In this document: positions 1-7,525 of the stretch, piece after piece | Layout of the letters: the number at the start of each line of letters is the position of its first letter | Position numbering within the stretch: position 1 is the stretch's first letter | Source of the DNA: DATCJY01 sp036562565 | Lineage (GTDB): Bacteria; Bacteroidota; Bacteroidia; Flavobacteriales_D; Sanyastnellaceae | Length of the DNA stretch: 19,125 nt | Direction of reading: 5' to 3' | Assembly (NCBI GenBank): GCA_036562565.1 | Contig: DATCJY010000053.1 | Coordinates: 1 to 19,125, forward strand | Translations under genes and position numbers: made by a program | Notes under the pieces: model-generated | The model's input: only the letters and a program-made list of their open reading frames with translations | The model's database searches: none | Told to the model about the DNA's origin: nothing

Positions 1-321
1 GTAATACACTTTGTCTTTGTCCTTAGAGGCGTACTTGGTAATCATTTTCATGGCATCCTTGAATGCATTGGGATACTTTGCTTTGAACTCGTCTCTTTTG
101 GACATTTCATAATAGCAACGGCTCATAAACAAATAAGGCAATGCATCCTTCTTTGTTTTGTCATCGAGCGTATAACCTTCGGCCTTCTGGAGGCATTTTT
201 CAAATTTATCGGCCACGAAGAGCGTCAACAAATCTTTATAATCCTTATCGGTTTGTGCAACGGAATTGGAGATAAATGCCGTGGCAATGAACAAAATGGC
301 GAATAATTTTTTCATAGTCAT
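1..321 (-). CDS. Secreted hypothetical protein, N-terminal part only
   Basis: The gene runs off the window edge, so only its first 107 codons are visible. It opens with ATG ACT ATG AAA AAA; the start is either 321 or the in-frame ATG at 315, and the second gives the more usual MKK signal peptide. Residues 3-23 are a Sec signal peptide ending NSVAQ. The mature part is rich in Lys and Asp and predicted helical, with aromatic and Cys residues in a pattern (PYLFMSRCYYEMSK) that resembles small TPR-like periplasmic proteins of Bacteroidota. I do not recognise a defined family. It lies downstream of alaS on the same strand but has its own -7 box at 361-368, so it is probably a separate transcript. 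The reading frame and secretion signal are clear; the function is unknown. Confidence 0.75.
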   Translation of the reverse strand, partial: MTMKKLFAILFIATAFISNSVAQTDKDYKDLLTLFVADKFEKCLQKAEGYTLDDKTKKDALPYLFMSRCYYEMSKRDEFKAKYPNAFKDAMKMITKYASKDKDKVYY

Positions 322-360
322 AAAATGTGTGATCCACCGTCTTTTCCCAAAAACGATGCC

Positions 361-368
361 CAAATTTA
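361..368 (-). promoter_or_regulatory. Probable -7 promoter box (TAAATTTG)
   Basis: Read on the minus strand this is TAAATTTG, a full match to the Bacteroidetes -7 consensus TAnnTTTG. It lies about 40 bases before the start of the secreted protein that ends at the window edge. No TTG -33 element is seen at 17-23 bases upstream, so the call rests on one box. The rest of the 322-424 gap holds no gene and no convincing terminator for alaS. Confidence 0.4.
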
Positions 369-424
369 ATCAATTGTTTTTCGATACTACCTTGTGGTTA
401 CCGTACCATCAATGGCACGAATAA

Positions 425-3034
425 TTACGCGATATAATTCTTTGCAGCTTCGAGCACCAGTGGTAGCCCATCAATGCGAGTTCCACCTGCAGTGGCAAAT
501 GAAGGCTGTCCTCCACCACCCCCTTGTATGTTCTTCGCAAGCTCCTTCACAATATTACCTGCATGAAGATTTTTTTCTTTCACCAAGTCATCGGAAATAG
601 CAACAGTAACCATCGCTTTTCCATCTGACTCCGATGCGAATACAGCAAAGAACTTATCGGTTTCTGCTTTCAACTGGAAAGATATATCTTTCAATGAAGC
701 GGCATCCAGATTGACGCGCTCAGCGATGAAATTAATACCATTGACAGATGAAATTTTCGTCTTCAATGATTGCTTCACTTGCATCGCGCGTTCATGATTG
801 AGCTTTTCGATTTGTTTTTGGAGCTCCGCATGCTTCGCTTGTAAATCATGTATTGATTTCAATACATCTTTTGATTTCAGCGTCTGACGAATTTCATCCA
901 ACGTATTGAGTTCGTTTTTGATGAAGTTGAATGCTCCATTGGAAGAGATGGCTTCAATCCTGCGCACTCCGGCCGCAACGGCACTTTCACTTTGAATTTT
1001 GAACAGACCAATCTCACCGGTGCTAGGAACGTGTGTTCCACCGCACAATTCGATGCTGTTGCCAAACTTGATGACCCGAACAAGATCACCGTATTTCTCA
1101 CCGAACAACATCATTGCTCCGGTTTTCTTGGCGTCTTCAATTTTCATTGCACGGTTTTCCTCTAATGGGAAATTCTTGCGAATGCGCTCATTTACCAATT
1201 GTTCCACCCGCTCCAACTCTTCATCTGTCATCTTGGAGAAGTGTGAGAAGTCAAAGCGCAAATAATCCGGGTGAACCAATGAACCTTTTTGTTCCACATG
1301 TGTGCCCAATACTTCGCGCAATGCTTCGTGTAGCAAGTGTGTGGCGGTGTGGTTACATGCTGCTTCACTGCGCAATTCTTTATTGACAACAGCACGGAAT
1401 GTTGCTTCCACATTCTCGGGCAATTGCTCGGTAATATGCACTGTGAGCCCATTGTCTTTCTTGGTATCGATGACTTCTATGGTCTCGTTGACAGAAATCA
1501 ATTTCCCTTTATCACCAACCTGACCACCGCTCTCGGCATAGAACGGAGTAATATCCAAAACGATTTGATAAGACTCTTTGCCTTTTGCTTTTACCTTGCG
1601 ATATCGCAAGATTTTAGCATCGCTTTCGAGTTCATCGTAACCGATGAATTGCGTTTCGCCAGCCGCGAGCTCCACCCAATCTTCTGTTTCCAACTTGGTA
1701 GCTGCACGGCTTCGTTCTTTTTGTTTGGATAGCTCTTGATCGAAGCCAAGTTGATCAATGCGCTTATGGCTTTCGGCAGCAATCAAAGCAGTCAAGTCAA
1801 CCGGGAAACCAAATGTGTCATAGAGTTCAAACACTACTTTGCCATCAATCACATCACCGGATGTTTTTTGAATGATGTCTTCAAGTAGCGCAATTCCTTT
1901 ATCCAATGTGCGCAAGAAGCTTTCTTCTTCTTCGCGAATTACTTTCTCTACCAAGGTCTGGGAGCTCTTGATTTCAGGGAAGAATTCTCCCATTTCATCG
2001 GCAAGAACTTTTACAAGGCAGTAGATGAACGGTTCTTTCAAACCAAGGAAGCTATAGCCGTAGCGAATGGCTCTGCGCAAAATTCTTCTAATCACATAAC
2101 CGGCACCACTGCTGGATGGCAATTGACCATCGCAGATAGCGAAGGAAACAGCACGCACATGGTCTGCAATTACGCGCATGGCCACATCGCGTTTTTCAGA
2201 GGAGCGCTCATACTTCTTGCCGGATATTTTTTCGATTTGTTCAATCAATGGCGTGAAGACATCTGTGTCGTAGTTAGATGTCTTTCCTTGCAAGGCCATG
2301 CAAAGACGCTCGAAGCCCATCCCTGTATCCACGTGTTTGGCAGGCAATTCAACCAATGAGCCATCGGCTTTGCGCTCAAACTGCATGAACACGTTATTCC
2401 AAATCTCAACTACCTGAGGGTGGTCGCTGTTCACGAGTGTTTTACCATCTACCTTGCTTCGTTCTTCATCGGGGCGAAGGTCGATGTGGATTTCAGAACA
2501 AGGTCCGCAAGGTCCTTGGTCGCCCATTTCCCAGAAGTTGTCTTTCTTATTGCCTCTAAGAATCCGATCCTCAGCAATGTACTTTTTCCAGATATCATAA
2601 GCTTCTTGGTCAAATGCGAGGTTCTCTTTTTCATCTCCTTCAAAGACGGTAACATAAAGTCTGTCTTTGGGAATTTTATAAACATCGGTGAGCAGTTCCC
2701 ATGCCCATTGGATGGCTTCTTTTTTGAAGTAATCGCCAAATGACCAGTTGCCCAACATCTCGAACATGGTATGGTGATAGGTATCTACGCCCACTTCTTC
2801 AAGGTCGTTGTGTTTACCGCTCACGCGCAAACACTTTTGGGTATCGGCCACACGCGGATACTTGATGGGCTCATTACCCAAGAACCAGTTTTTGAATGGC
2901 GCCATACCACTGTTGATGAACATCAGTGTGGGGTCGCCCTTCACCACCATGGGTGCTGAAGGAAGAATTTTATGTCCTTTCGACTCGAAAAACTCGAGAA
3001 ATGTTTTGCGGATTTCTTTGGATGTCATTGCCAT
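425..3034 (-). CDS. alaS: Alanyl-tRNA synthetase
   Basis: Charges tRNA-Ala with alanine using ATP, in the cytoplasm, and clears mischarged tRNA with its editing domain. The 869-aa protein has the normal full length. The class II catalytic core occupies roughly residues 1-250, with RVADTQKCLRVSGKHNDLEE at 61-80 and FERL at 241-244. The helical tRNA-binding region follows at about 250-450. The editing domain carries the zinc ligands H562 and H566 (HTATH) and C664 and H668 (CGGTH). The C-terminal C-Ala domain has the Gly-rich GGGGGQPSFATAGG at 838-851. The first ATG is used here, but the ATG two codons later (MTSKEIRKTFLEFF) matches the usual family start equally well. It lies 71 bases downstream of the outer-membrane protein gene on the same strand, so read-through is possible. 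All catalytic and zinc residues I could check are present. Confidence 0.98.
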   Translation of the reverse strand: MAMTSKEIRKTFLEFFESKGHKILPSAPMVVKGDPTLMFINSGMAPFKNWFLGNEPIKYPRVADTQKCLRVSGKHNDLEEVGVDTYHHTMFEMLGNWSFGDYFKKEAIQWAWELLTDVYKIPKDRLYVTVFEGDEKENLAFDQEAYDIWKKYIAEDRILRGNKKDNFWEMGDQGPCGPCSEIHIDLRPDEERSKVDGKTLVNSDHPQVVEIWNNVFMQFERKADGSLVELPAKHVDTGMGFERLCMALQGKTSNYDTDVFTPLIEQIEKISGKKYERSSEKRDVAMRVIADHVRAVSFAICDGQLPSSSGAGYVIRRILRRAIRYGYSFLGLKEPFIYCLVKVLADEMGEFFPEIKSSQTLVEKVIREEEESFLRTLDKGIALLEDIIQKTSGDVIDGKVVFELYDTFGFPVDLTALIAAESHKRIDQLGFDQELSKQKERSRAATKLETEDWVELAAGETQFIGYDELESDAKILRYRKVKAKGKESYQIVLDITPFYAESGGQVGDKGKLISVNETIEVIDTKKDNGLTVHITEQLPENVEATFRAVVNKELRSEAACNHTATHLLHEALREVLGTHVEQKGSLVHPDYLRFDFSHFSKMTDEELERVEQLVNERIRKNFPLEENRAMKIEDAKKTGAMMLFGEKYGDLVRVIKFGNSIELCGGTHVPSTGEIGLFKIQSESAVAAGVRRIEAISSNGAFNFIKNELNTLDEIRQTLKSKDVLKSIHDLQAKHAELQKQIEKLNHERAMQVKQSLKTKISSVNGINFIAERVNLDAASLKDISFQLKAETDKFFAVFASESDGKAMVTVAISDDLVKEKNLHAGNIVKELAKNIQGGGGGQPSFATAGGTRIDGLPLVLEAAKNYIA

Positions 3035-3105
3035 AACGGCCGCGAATGTACTCGCAGAAAAGTGTATTTCGGAAGGCCGTTAAAGCATTTTCTAATACCG
3101 AGATA

Positions 3106-4341
3106 TCAAAAGATTCTATCCAACAAAATGATGCATTGAATGAAGTTGAACTCAATCTGATCGAGCGCGAATTTTTTGCCTGAATAAGTGGGCAAGTCCA
3201 AAGCTGGAGACCACCTCACCATGGTGCGCAGATAGATTACCTGCAATCTATCGGGGCGAATGTCCCAACCTGTGATCAAAGTGGGTCTGTACAAATTATT
3301 ACCGAAGCGAGCGGTTTCTTCATCGGGCAGTTTCTCTTCCAATGTCAACCATTCGCGGCTGACTCCCAAACCAATGAATGGACTGAAACCGTGATAATCG
3401 GCAAAGAAGTGATAGGCCTCCAGCGTAAGTGCTTTGCGATTCAAGACTTGCTCATGACCAAATCCTTTTTGCTTCCAACTAACACTTCGGTACACCAGCG
3501 AAGTTTGCAAATCGGGCTTATGGAAATAATAACCCACACTCAGCTCCGGGAATGTATTGGATACTTTGGGCTGGCTCATGTATGGATATAAGTCGCTGTT
3601 ATGAGATGCCGCTTTTAGGAAAATTCCTGATGAAGGACCTGCACCTATGGTCCAAGTGTTGAGCTTTCCGGCATTTGCCAAAGAATCCGTCACGAATTTT
3701 GTTCGGCCGTTTTGCCAACTCTTTTCGGCACCCAACGTTGTCTCGAGCATCCACTTCACACCGAATGTTATCCTCAACTGATGAACCTTCAGATGTTCCA
3801 TGTGTGATGGTGCGATGTAATAAGCATAATCAGTATCCGCATCGTAAGCCGCTCCAAGTTCCACTAGCAAGTTTTTTCTGTTATAAACCAACCCTGCAGC
3901 AAGTGGAAGTTGATGGCGCAATTTCTCAGCTCCTTCACCTAGCCGCAAGGTGGAAGGAACCCAACCAAACCCCACGAAGGGTCTTATTTTCTTGTCTTCA
4001 ATTCTCCAAGGAAGATAGCGGGCACCGGTTTCTACATGCGGAGTAAAGCCTGCATGGTTCAAATTGACCACAGGTATGGCAATGAAAAAATCAGCATGTC
4101 CCCAGAAATGTGTCCCCCCGATGACAATCGATGCTTGCGAAAATGAACCGAGTGATGCTTGTGTGATTTCACCGGTTTCATTGAATCCAGCTGTTTTTGT
4201 GCCCTGTGAAGGATAATGTCTGAAGTCCACTCCAAGGTTGAGCTGAGCAAAGCGGTGACGCGTATAGCCGCCCTCCACATACACCTGAGCGCTCAACACA
4301 TTTCCGAAGAATAAAAAGAGAAATAGTAAGTATCGTGTCAT
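3106..4341 (-). CDS. Probable outer-membrane beta-barrel protein
   Basis: 411 residues when started at the ATG at 4341, which directly precedes a clear signal peptide (MTRYLLFLFLFFGNVLSAQ). An upstream in-frame extension inside the previous gene is rejected. The mature protein shows many short amphipathic stretches alternating aromatic and polar residues (for example LRITFGVKWM, ELSVGYYFH, HGFSPFIGLGVS), few long hydrophobic runs, and a C-terminal Phe. All of this is typical of an outer-membrane beta-barrel. I do not recognise a named family or transported substrate. Its ATG overlaps the TAA of the upstream membrane-protein gene by one base (TAATG), so the two are very likely translated as a coupled pair. 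Together with the LytTR gene further upstream this may be one regulated envelope cluster. Barrel topology is inferred from the residue pattern. Confidence 0.75.
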   Translation of the reverse strand: MTRYLLFLFLFFGNVLSAQVYVEGGYTRHRFAQLNLGVDFRHYPSQGTKTAGFNETGEITQASLGSFSQASIVIGGTHFWGHADFFIAIPVVNLNHAGFTPHVETGARYLPWRIEDKKIRPFVGFGWVPSTLRLGEGAEKLRHQLPLAAGLVYNRKNLLVELGAAYDADTDYAYYIAPSHMEHLKVHQLRITFGVKWMLETTLGAEKSWQNGRTKFVTDSLANAGKLNTWTIGAGPSSGIFLKAASHNSDLYPYMSQPKVSNTFPELSVGYYFHKPDLQTSLVYRSVSWKQKGFGHEQVLNRKALTLEAYHFFADYHGFSPFIGLGVSREWLTLEEKLPDEETARFGNNLYRPTLITGWDIRPDRLQVIYLRTMVRWSPALDLPTYSGKKFALDQIEFNFIQCIILLDRIF

Positions 4342-4973
4342 TAGTACTGAAGTCTTTGAAGCGGCCTTTTCGTGTATTTCCAATTCCAATATTGCATCAG
4401 TGGCACGAGAACAGCCGTAGGCGCAAGCCAAAGAATCCATCCCGGCTCGAAATAAATATTAACTACAAGGAAAGCTGTGAGTGTTCCGATGTATGAGCCC
4501 ACCATCATTCCGATGTGTTTCGTAAGCCACGTCAAGCGAGGAAGCGCTTTGTTTTTTCTGTTGGCCAAAAATGTTCGAACCTCAGTGGAGATGAGCAACA
4601 ATGTGATGCAGCCAAAGACAATCAACACCGGATGGAGAGTAAAGAACATGACCACGCCATTCATAAAAGCCGCGAAAATAATGGCTCCGTCCAGCAGATT
4701 GTGCCGAAGCGTTTTGTTTCGAATGGAGCGCAAACCGCTATAAGTTTGATAGAAAACAAATATGCCGACCAGATTCAGGAATAGATTTGACTTTAGCACT
4801 GACAGGAACAAAGCAGAAAAGGAAACGATCATCATGCTGTAGAAGAAAACTTTGCCAAACCGCTTATGAATATTTCCGCCCTTCTTTGAAAACATGCTCA
4901 CTGAGCCCGTGAGCAACGCCACACTTCCACCAACGATATGAATGATGAGCGCCAATTTGAGTAGTGTATCCAT
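4341..4973 (-). CDS. DUF2306-like multi-pass membrane protein
   Basis: 210 residues from the ATG at 4973. The longer open frame starting at 5021 would add a basic stretch before the first membrane segment and is less likely. It begins MDTLLKLALIIHIVGGSVAL, followed by LLTGSVSMFSKKGGNIHKRFGK and about six further hydrophobic segments. The pattern of a His in helix 1, a GG-ALLTG turn, a KGG-x-HKRFG loop and a late HIGMMVGSYIG segment resembles the DUF2306-type family of predicted membrane proteins. The biochemical role of that family is unknown to me; the paired His residues would allow heme or metal binding, but that is speculation. It is coupled by stop-start overlap to the beta-barrel gene and lies 119 bases after the LytTR regulator gene. 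The gap holds direct and inverted repeats that could be control sites. Confidence 0.7.
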   Translation of the reverse strand: MDTLLKLALIIHIVGGSVALLTGSVSMFSKKGGNIHKRFGKVFFYSMMIVSFSALFLSVLKSNLFLNLVGIFVFYQTYSGLRSIRNKTLRHNLLDGAIIFAAFMNGVVMFFTLHPVLIVFGCITLLLISTEVRTFLANRKNKALPRLTWLTKHIGMMVGSYIGTLTAFLVVNIYFEPGWILWLAPTAVLVPLMQYWNWKYTKRPLQRLQY

Positions 4974-5025
4974 CCTAGTTTTGATTTTGTGATGGAGCAA
5001 AAGTGATTTTACCCTGCGCACACAG

Positions 5026-5074
5026 AAAGCGCTTTGGGGTAAATGGAAAAGTTTGTGGCGAATGGAAAAGCGCT
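5026..5074. repeat. Inverted and direct repeats in LytTR/DUF2306 gap
   Basis: AAAGCGCTTT at 5026-5035 is a perfect palindrome. Its half AGCGCTTT (5028-5035) can pair with AAAGCGCT at 5067-5074. The enclosed region carries the 10-mer AATGGAAAAG twice (5042-5051 and 5061-5070) with a 19-base period. The block sits between the LytTR regulator gene and the membrane-protein gene that follows it, so it could be an operator or RNA structure. No binding-site consensus was matched exactly. Confidence 0.35.
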
Positions 5075-5092
5075 CAAGGTCAATTGCAAGGT

Positions 5093-5986
5093 TCAGGGGT
5101 GACCGGCAATGCGCTCTTTAATGGAATTGTTGTGCGCACGCGATACCGGAATGAGATCCTCCAAATGATGCACGTGCAATTTATACCCCTGTGCATTACC
5201 CGATATGTGATGCACATGATGAAGGTTGACCAAATAACTCTTGTGACAACGAAAGAGGTTCTTGTGTGCTGCTAAGGACTCTTCAACGGACTTCAATGTA
5301 TTGCGAATAACGGCTTTGGTCACACGGCCACCGCTTAGATAGTACACATCAAGATAATTATCGGCTGCTTGCATGACCAGCAGCTCATTGAGTTTCATAA
5401 CTAAGGTTTCGGCTGTATTAAGTGAAGGAATTTCGATGTCGGATTCGGAAGAAAGGTCCTCCAGCAAAGAATTGCTCTCAGAAACTTCTTCGTGATCGGC
5501 AAGAACCTCGTTGATTCTAATGGCTTCATTGGTATATCGCGCGCGGTCCTTTCTCTCCCTTATTAAAGCCAAAGCTGAAATAGGAAAAATCCCCACAGCA
5601 ATCGTAAATCCTTGGAAGATGAATGCTTGTTTCCAAGAGAACTGACTGTTGATGCTCATCTGATAGAAATAATAATTGCACCAGCCGATGATGAAAAGAT
5701 TGGTCAACGACCAAATTATCTCACGACCAACCGTCCAGTTTTCCTCATTGAAATAACCTTTGAAAACCCGTGGTATCAATACATTGAGAACAACCATGGG
5801 CATAAATGTGGCCAATGCAAAACCGGTACAAGTATGCACCAACGAAGACTGCATTTCATGAATGCCAAAAGGCGTGAAGACAAAAAGGAAGAGAAACACA
5901 AATGCAGCGAACCCCAGAGCAAGCCAAATCTGGTAGCGAATACTGCCGTTGTAATAAAAAGAGTTATTGAATCGTAACAAATTCAT
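5093..5986 (-). CDS. Membrane-anchored LytTR-domain transcription regulator
   Basis: 297 residues. The N-terminal half holds four hydrophobic segments, at about 20-40, 48-72, 90-110 and 122-142. A charged acidic linker (about 145-190) follows, then a LytTR DNA-binding domain at about 195-290, including NELLVMQAADNYLDVYY, the basic patch RNTLKSVEESL, and FRCHKSYLVNLHHV, a hallmark of LytTR proteins. There is no receiver domain. It should therefore be a one-component regulator tethered to the inner membrane, binding DNA at direct repeats and sensing something through the membrane part. The signal is unknown. It faces the M23 peptidase gene divergently (134-base shared upstream region) and is followed by the DUF2306-like and beta-barrel genes on the same strand, which are its most plausible targets. 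The family call is secure; the targets are inferred from position. Confidence 0.9.
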   Translation of the reverse strand: MNLLRFNNSFYYNGSIRYQIWLALGFAAFVFLFLFVFTPFGIHEMQSSLVHTCTGFALATFMPMVVLNVLIPRVFKGYFNEENWTVGREIIWSLTNLFIIGWCNYYFYQMSINSQFSWKQAFIFQGFTIAVGIFPISALALIRERKDRARYTNEAIRINEVLADHEEVSESNSLLEDLSSESDIEIPSLNTAETLVMKLNELLVMQAADNYLDVYYLSGGRVTKAVIRNTLKSVEESLAAHKNLFRCHKSYLVNLHHVHHISGNAQGYKLHVHHLEDLIPVSRAHNNSIKERIAGHP

Positions 5987-6099
5987 GATGAGTTTTGGTT
6001 CGTGACATCAGTGCCGGCTGAAATGACAGCGTTTAAGAACTGAGCTCCAACGCTTTTTACCAATTATCACATTTTATCATCTGCAAAAATGAATTGATT

Positions 6100-6107
6100 T
6101 AAATTCG
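6100..6107 (+). promoter_or_regulatory. Possible -7 box (TAAATTCG) for the M23 gene
   Basis: TAAATTCG lies 13 bases before the ATG at 6121 and differs from TAnnTTTG by one base. The same T-to-C change appears in candidate boxes at 8949 and 18879, which suggests the local consensus allows TTCG. No -33 element is recognised. The rest of the 5987-6120 gap, shared with the divergent LytTR gene, holds no other feature I can support. Confidence 0.35.
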
Positions 6108-6120
6108 CCTACCGCGAAAA

Positions 6121-7092
6121 ATGAAAAGATTAAAGTACAAATACAACCCTGCTACACTCAACTTTGAAAAGGCTCGGTATACCGTACGAGACTATATCTT
6201 TTCCGGACTCAAGTACCTGTTTGCCGGTCTGGTGGTTGGTACCATTTGCGTTTTAATCTACGCATCGTTCTTCAAAGATCCTGAAACTGCGCGTCTGAGC
6301 CATGAGATACGCTTTTTAAAAGCTCAACTTGAAGAGCTCAACAATCAGATTGATACCTTAGAGCATTTTGCGCGTGACCTACAGGAGAAGGATGACAACG
6401 TGTATCGCAGCATTTTTGGGGCGAAGCAATATCCTGATTATTTGAGAAAAGGTGGGGTAGGCGGTAGCGATCGCTACAGAAACCTTCGCGGTTTTGCGAG
6501 CAGTGCGGGCATCATTGAGACGCAGAAACGCATAAGCCGCTTGCAACGCGCATTGGTGGCACAAAGCAAATCGTATGAGGAGCTCTTTGAATTGGCCAAT
6601 TCACAGGAAGAGATGTTGCAATGCATTCCTGCCATACAGCCTGTAGCCAACAGTGATTTGAAACGCATAGCATCGGGTTTCGGATATCGCATACACCCCA
6701 TTTATAAGATTGCACGCATGCACACCGGCCTGGATTTTACGGCTGATGTAGGAACAGAAATCTATGCAACCGGTGATGGCCGTGTGGCTTCCATTGATAG
6801 TAAACTATCCGGATATGGGCAACATGTGATTATTGACCATGGATATGGATTTGAAACACTCTACGCGCACATGAGCCGTGTGGCAGTGAAGCCCGGTGAA
6901 AAAGTAAAACGCGGACAAGTGATTGGTTATGTAGGCAACTCCGGTTTGTCATCCGGTCCTCACTTGCACTATGAAGTAATCAAGAATGGAGAGAAGGTGG
7001 ATCCTGCGTTTTATTTCTACAACGATATTACACCTGATCAGTACGAAGATTTGTTGCAACGTGCTGCAAATGCTAACCAATCGCTTGACTAA
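6121..7092 (+). CDS. M23-family (LytM) cell-wall endopeptidase, membrane-anchored
   Basis: A zinc metallopeptidase or a LytM-type envelope factor acting on peptidoglycan cross-links in the periplasm. The 323-aa protein has a short cytoplasmic N-terminus, one membrane anchor (about 27-50), a coiled-coil region (about 55-90, HEIRFLKAQLEELNNQIDTL), a linker with a second helical stretch (about 130-165), and a C-terminal LytM domain (about 180-297). The zinc ligands H201 and D205 (HTGLD) and H283 of the HLH motif are present, as are the catalytic His positions H250 (YAHMS) and H281. It should therefore be enzymatically active rather than a degenerate activator. The next gene, a MerR-type regulator, starts 21 bases downstream; this pairing looks like a conserved one, but the regulator appears to have its own -7 box. 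Confidence 0.93.
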   Translation: MKRLKYKYNPATLNFEKARYTVRDYIFSGLKYLFAGLVVGTICVLIYASFFKDPETARLSHEIRFLKAQLEELNNQIDTLEHFARDLQEKDDNVYRSIFGAKQYPDYLRKGGVGGSDRYRNLRGFASSAGIIETQKRISRLQRALVAQSKSYEELFELANSQEEMLQCIPAIQPVANSDLKRIASGFGYRIHPIYKIARMHTGLDFTADVGTEIYATGDGRVASIDSKLSGYGQHVIIDHGYGFETLYAHMSRVAVKPGEKVKRGQVIGYVGNSGLSSGPHLHYEVIKNGEKVDPAFYFYNDITPDQYEDLLQRAANANQSLD

Positions 7093-7099
7093 CCTAATA

Positions 7100-7107
7100 T
7101 ATCTTTG
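7100..7107 (+). promoter_or_regulatory. Probable -7 box (TATCTTTG) giving a near-leaderless merR transcript
   Basis: TATCTTTG is a full match to TAnnTTTG and ends only 6 bases before the ATG at 7114. If it is used, transcription would start at or within a few bases of the start codon, so the mRNA would be leaderless or nearly so. No TTG -33 element is seen at the usual distance, which lowers confidence. Confidence 0.4.
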
Positions 7108-7113
7108 CCGCAT

Positions 7114-7446
7114 ATGATTACCAAATCAAATGGAATTGAAAAGCTCTATTTCTCCATCGGAGAAGTAGCTGAGATGTTTGATGTAAACGCTTCACTTATC
7201 CGGTTTTGGGAGAAGGAATTTCCTCAACTTCATCCAAAGAAAAACGGTCGAGGCAATCGCGTTTACACTAAAAAAGACATTGAGCTTTTCAGAAAAATTC
7301 ATTACTTGGTAAAAGAGAAAGGCTTCACACTTGAAGGCGCAAAAAATGCGCTTCGCGAAAAGTCAGAAACCGATAATAATGAGGTCATCCTCAATCGACT
7401 ACTCAAAATCAGACGAGAACTGCAGGTTCTTGCAAGTCAATTATAG
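7114..7446 (+). CDS. MerR-type HTH transcription regulator
   Basis: 110 residues from the ATG at 7114; an alternative TTG at 7105 overlaps a probable promoter box and is rejected. The MerR winged-helix domain spans about residues 12-80: YFSIGEVAEMFDVNASLIRF (helix-turn-helix), then WEKEFPQLHPKKNGRGNRVY and TKKDIELFRKIHYLVKEKGF. A short helical tail (ILNRLLKIRRELQVLASQL) serves for dimerisation. There is no C-terminal effector domain and no Cys cluster, so metal sensing is not indicated. Small MerR proteins of this form are common in Bacteroidota beside a LytM peptidase gene, but I know of no established target. It is closed 21 bases downstream by a strong terminator shared with the convergent OmpA gene. 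Confidence 0.9.
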   Translation: MITKSNGIEKLYFSIGEVAEMFDVNASLIRFWEKEFPQLHPKKNGRGNRVYTKKDIELFRKIHYLVKEKGFTLEGAKNALREKSETDNNEVILNRLLKIRRELQVLASQL

Positions 7447-7466
7447 GATAGTATTTCAACGTCTAT

Positions 7467-7504
7467 AAAAAAACCTCAATCGTGCGATGACGATTGAGGT
7501 TTTT
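7467..7504. terminator. Bidirectional intrinsic terminator
   Basis: CCTCAATCGT (7474-7483) and ACGATTGAGG (7490-7499) form a perfect 10-bp stem with a 6-base loop. It is flanked by an A run on the left (7467-7473) and a T run on the right (7500-7504) that extend the stem and supply the U tract in both directions. It lies between convergent genes, the MerR regulator and the OmpA-family gene, and should end both transcripts. Confidence 0.92.
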
Positions 7505-7525
7505 AATTTTGGTAAGTCTCAGGAA

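Noticed and set aside
394..2959. Several open frames on the plus strand within alaS
   Set aside because: They lie antisense to a complete, strongly conserved alaS frame and show no recognisable domains, signal peptides or promoters.
4342..4440. N-terminal extension of the beta-barrel gene into the previous gene
   Set aside because: It would place 33 unrelated residues before a clear signal peptide; the ATG at 4341 overlaps the upstream stop as expected for coupled genes.
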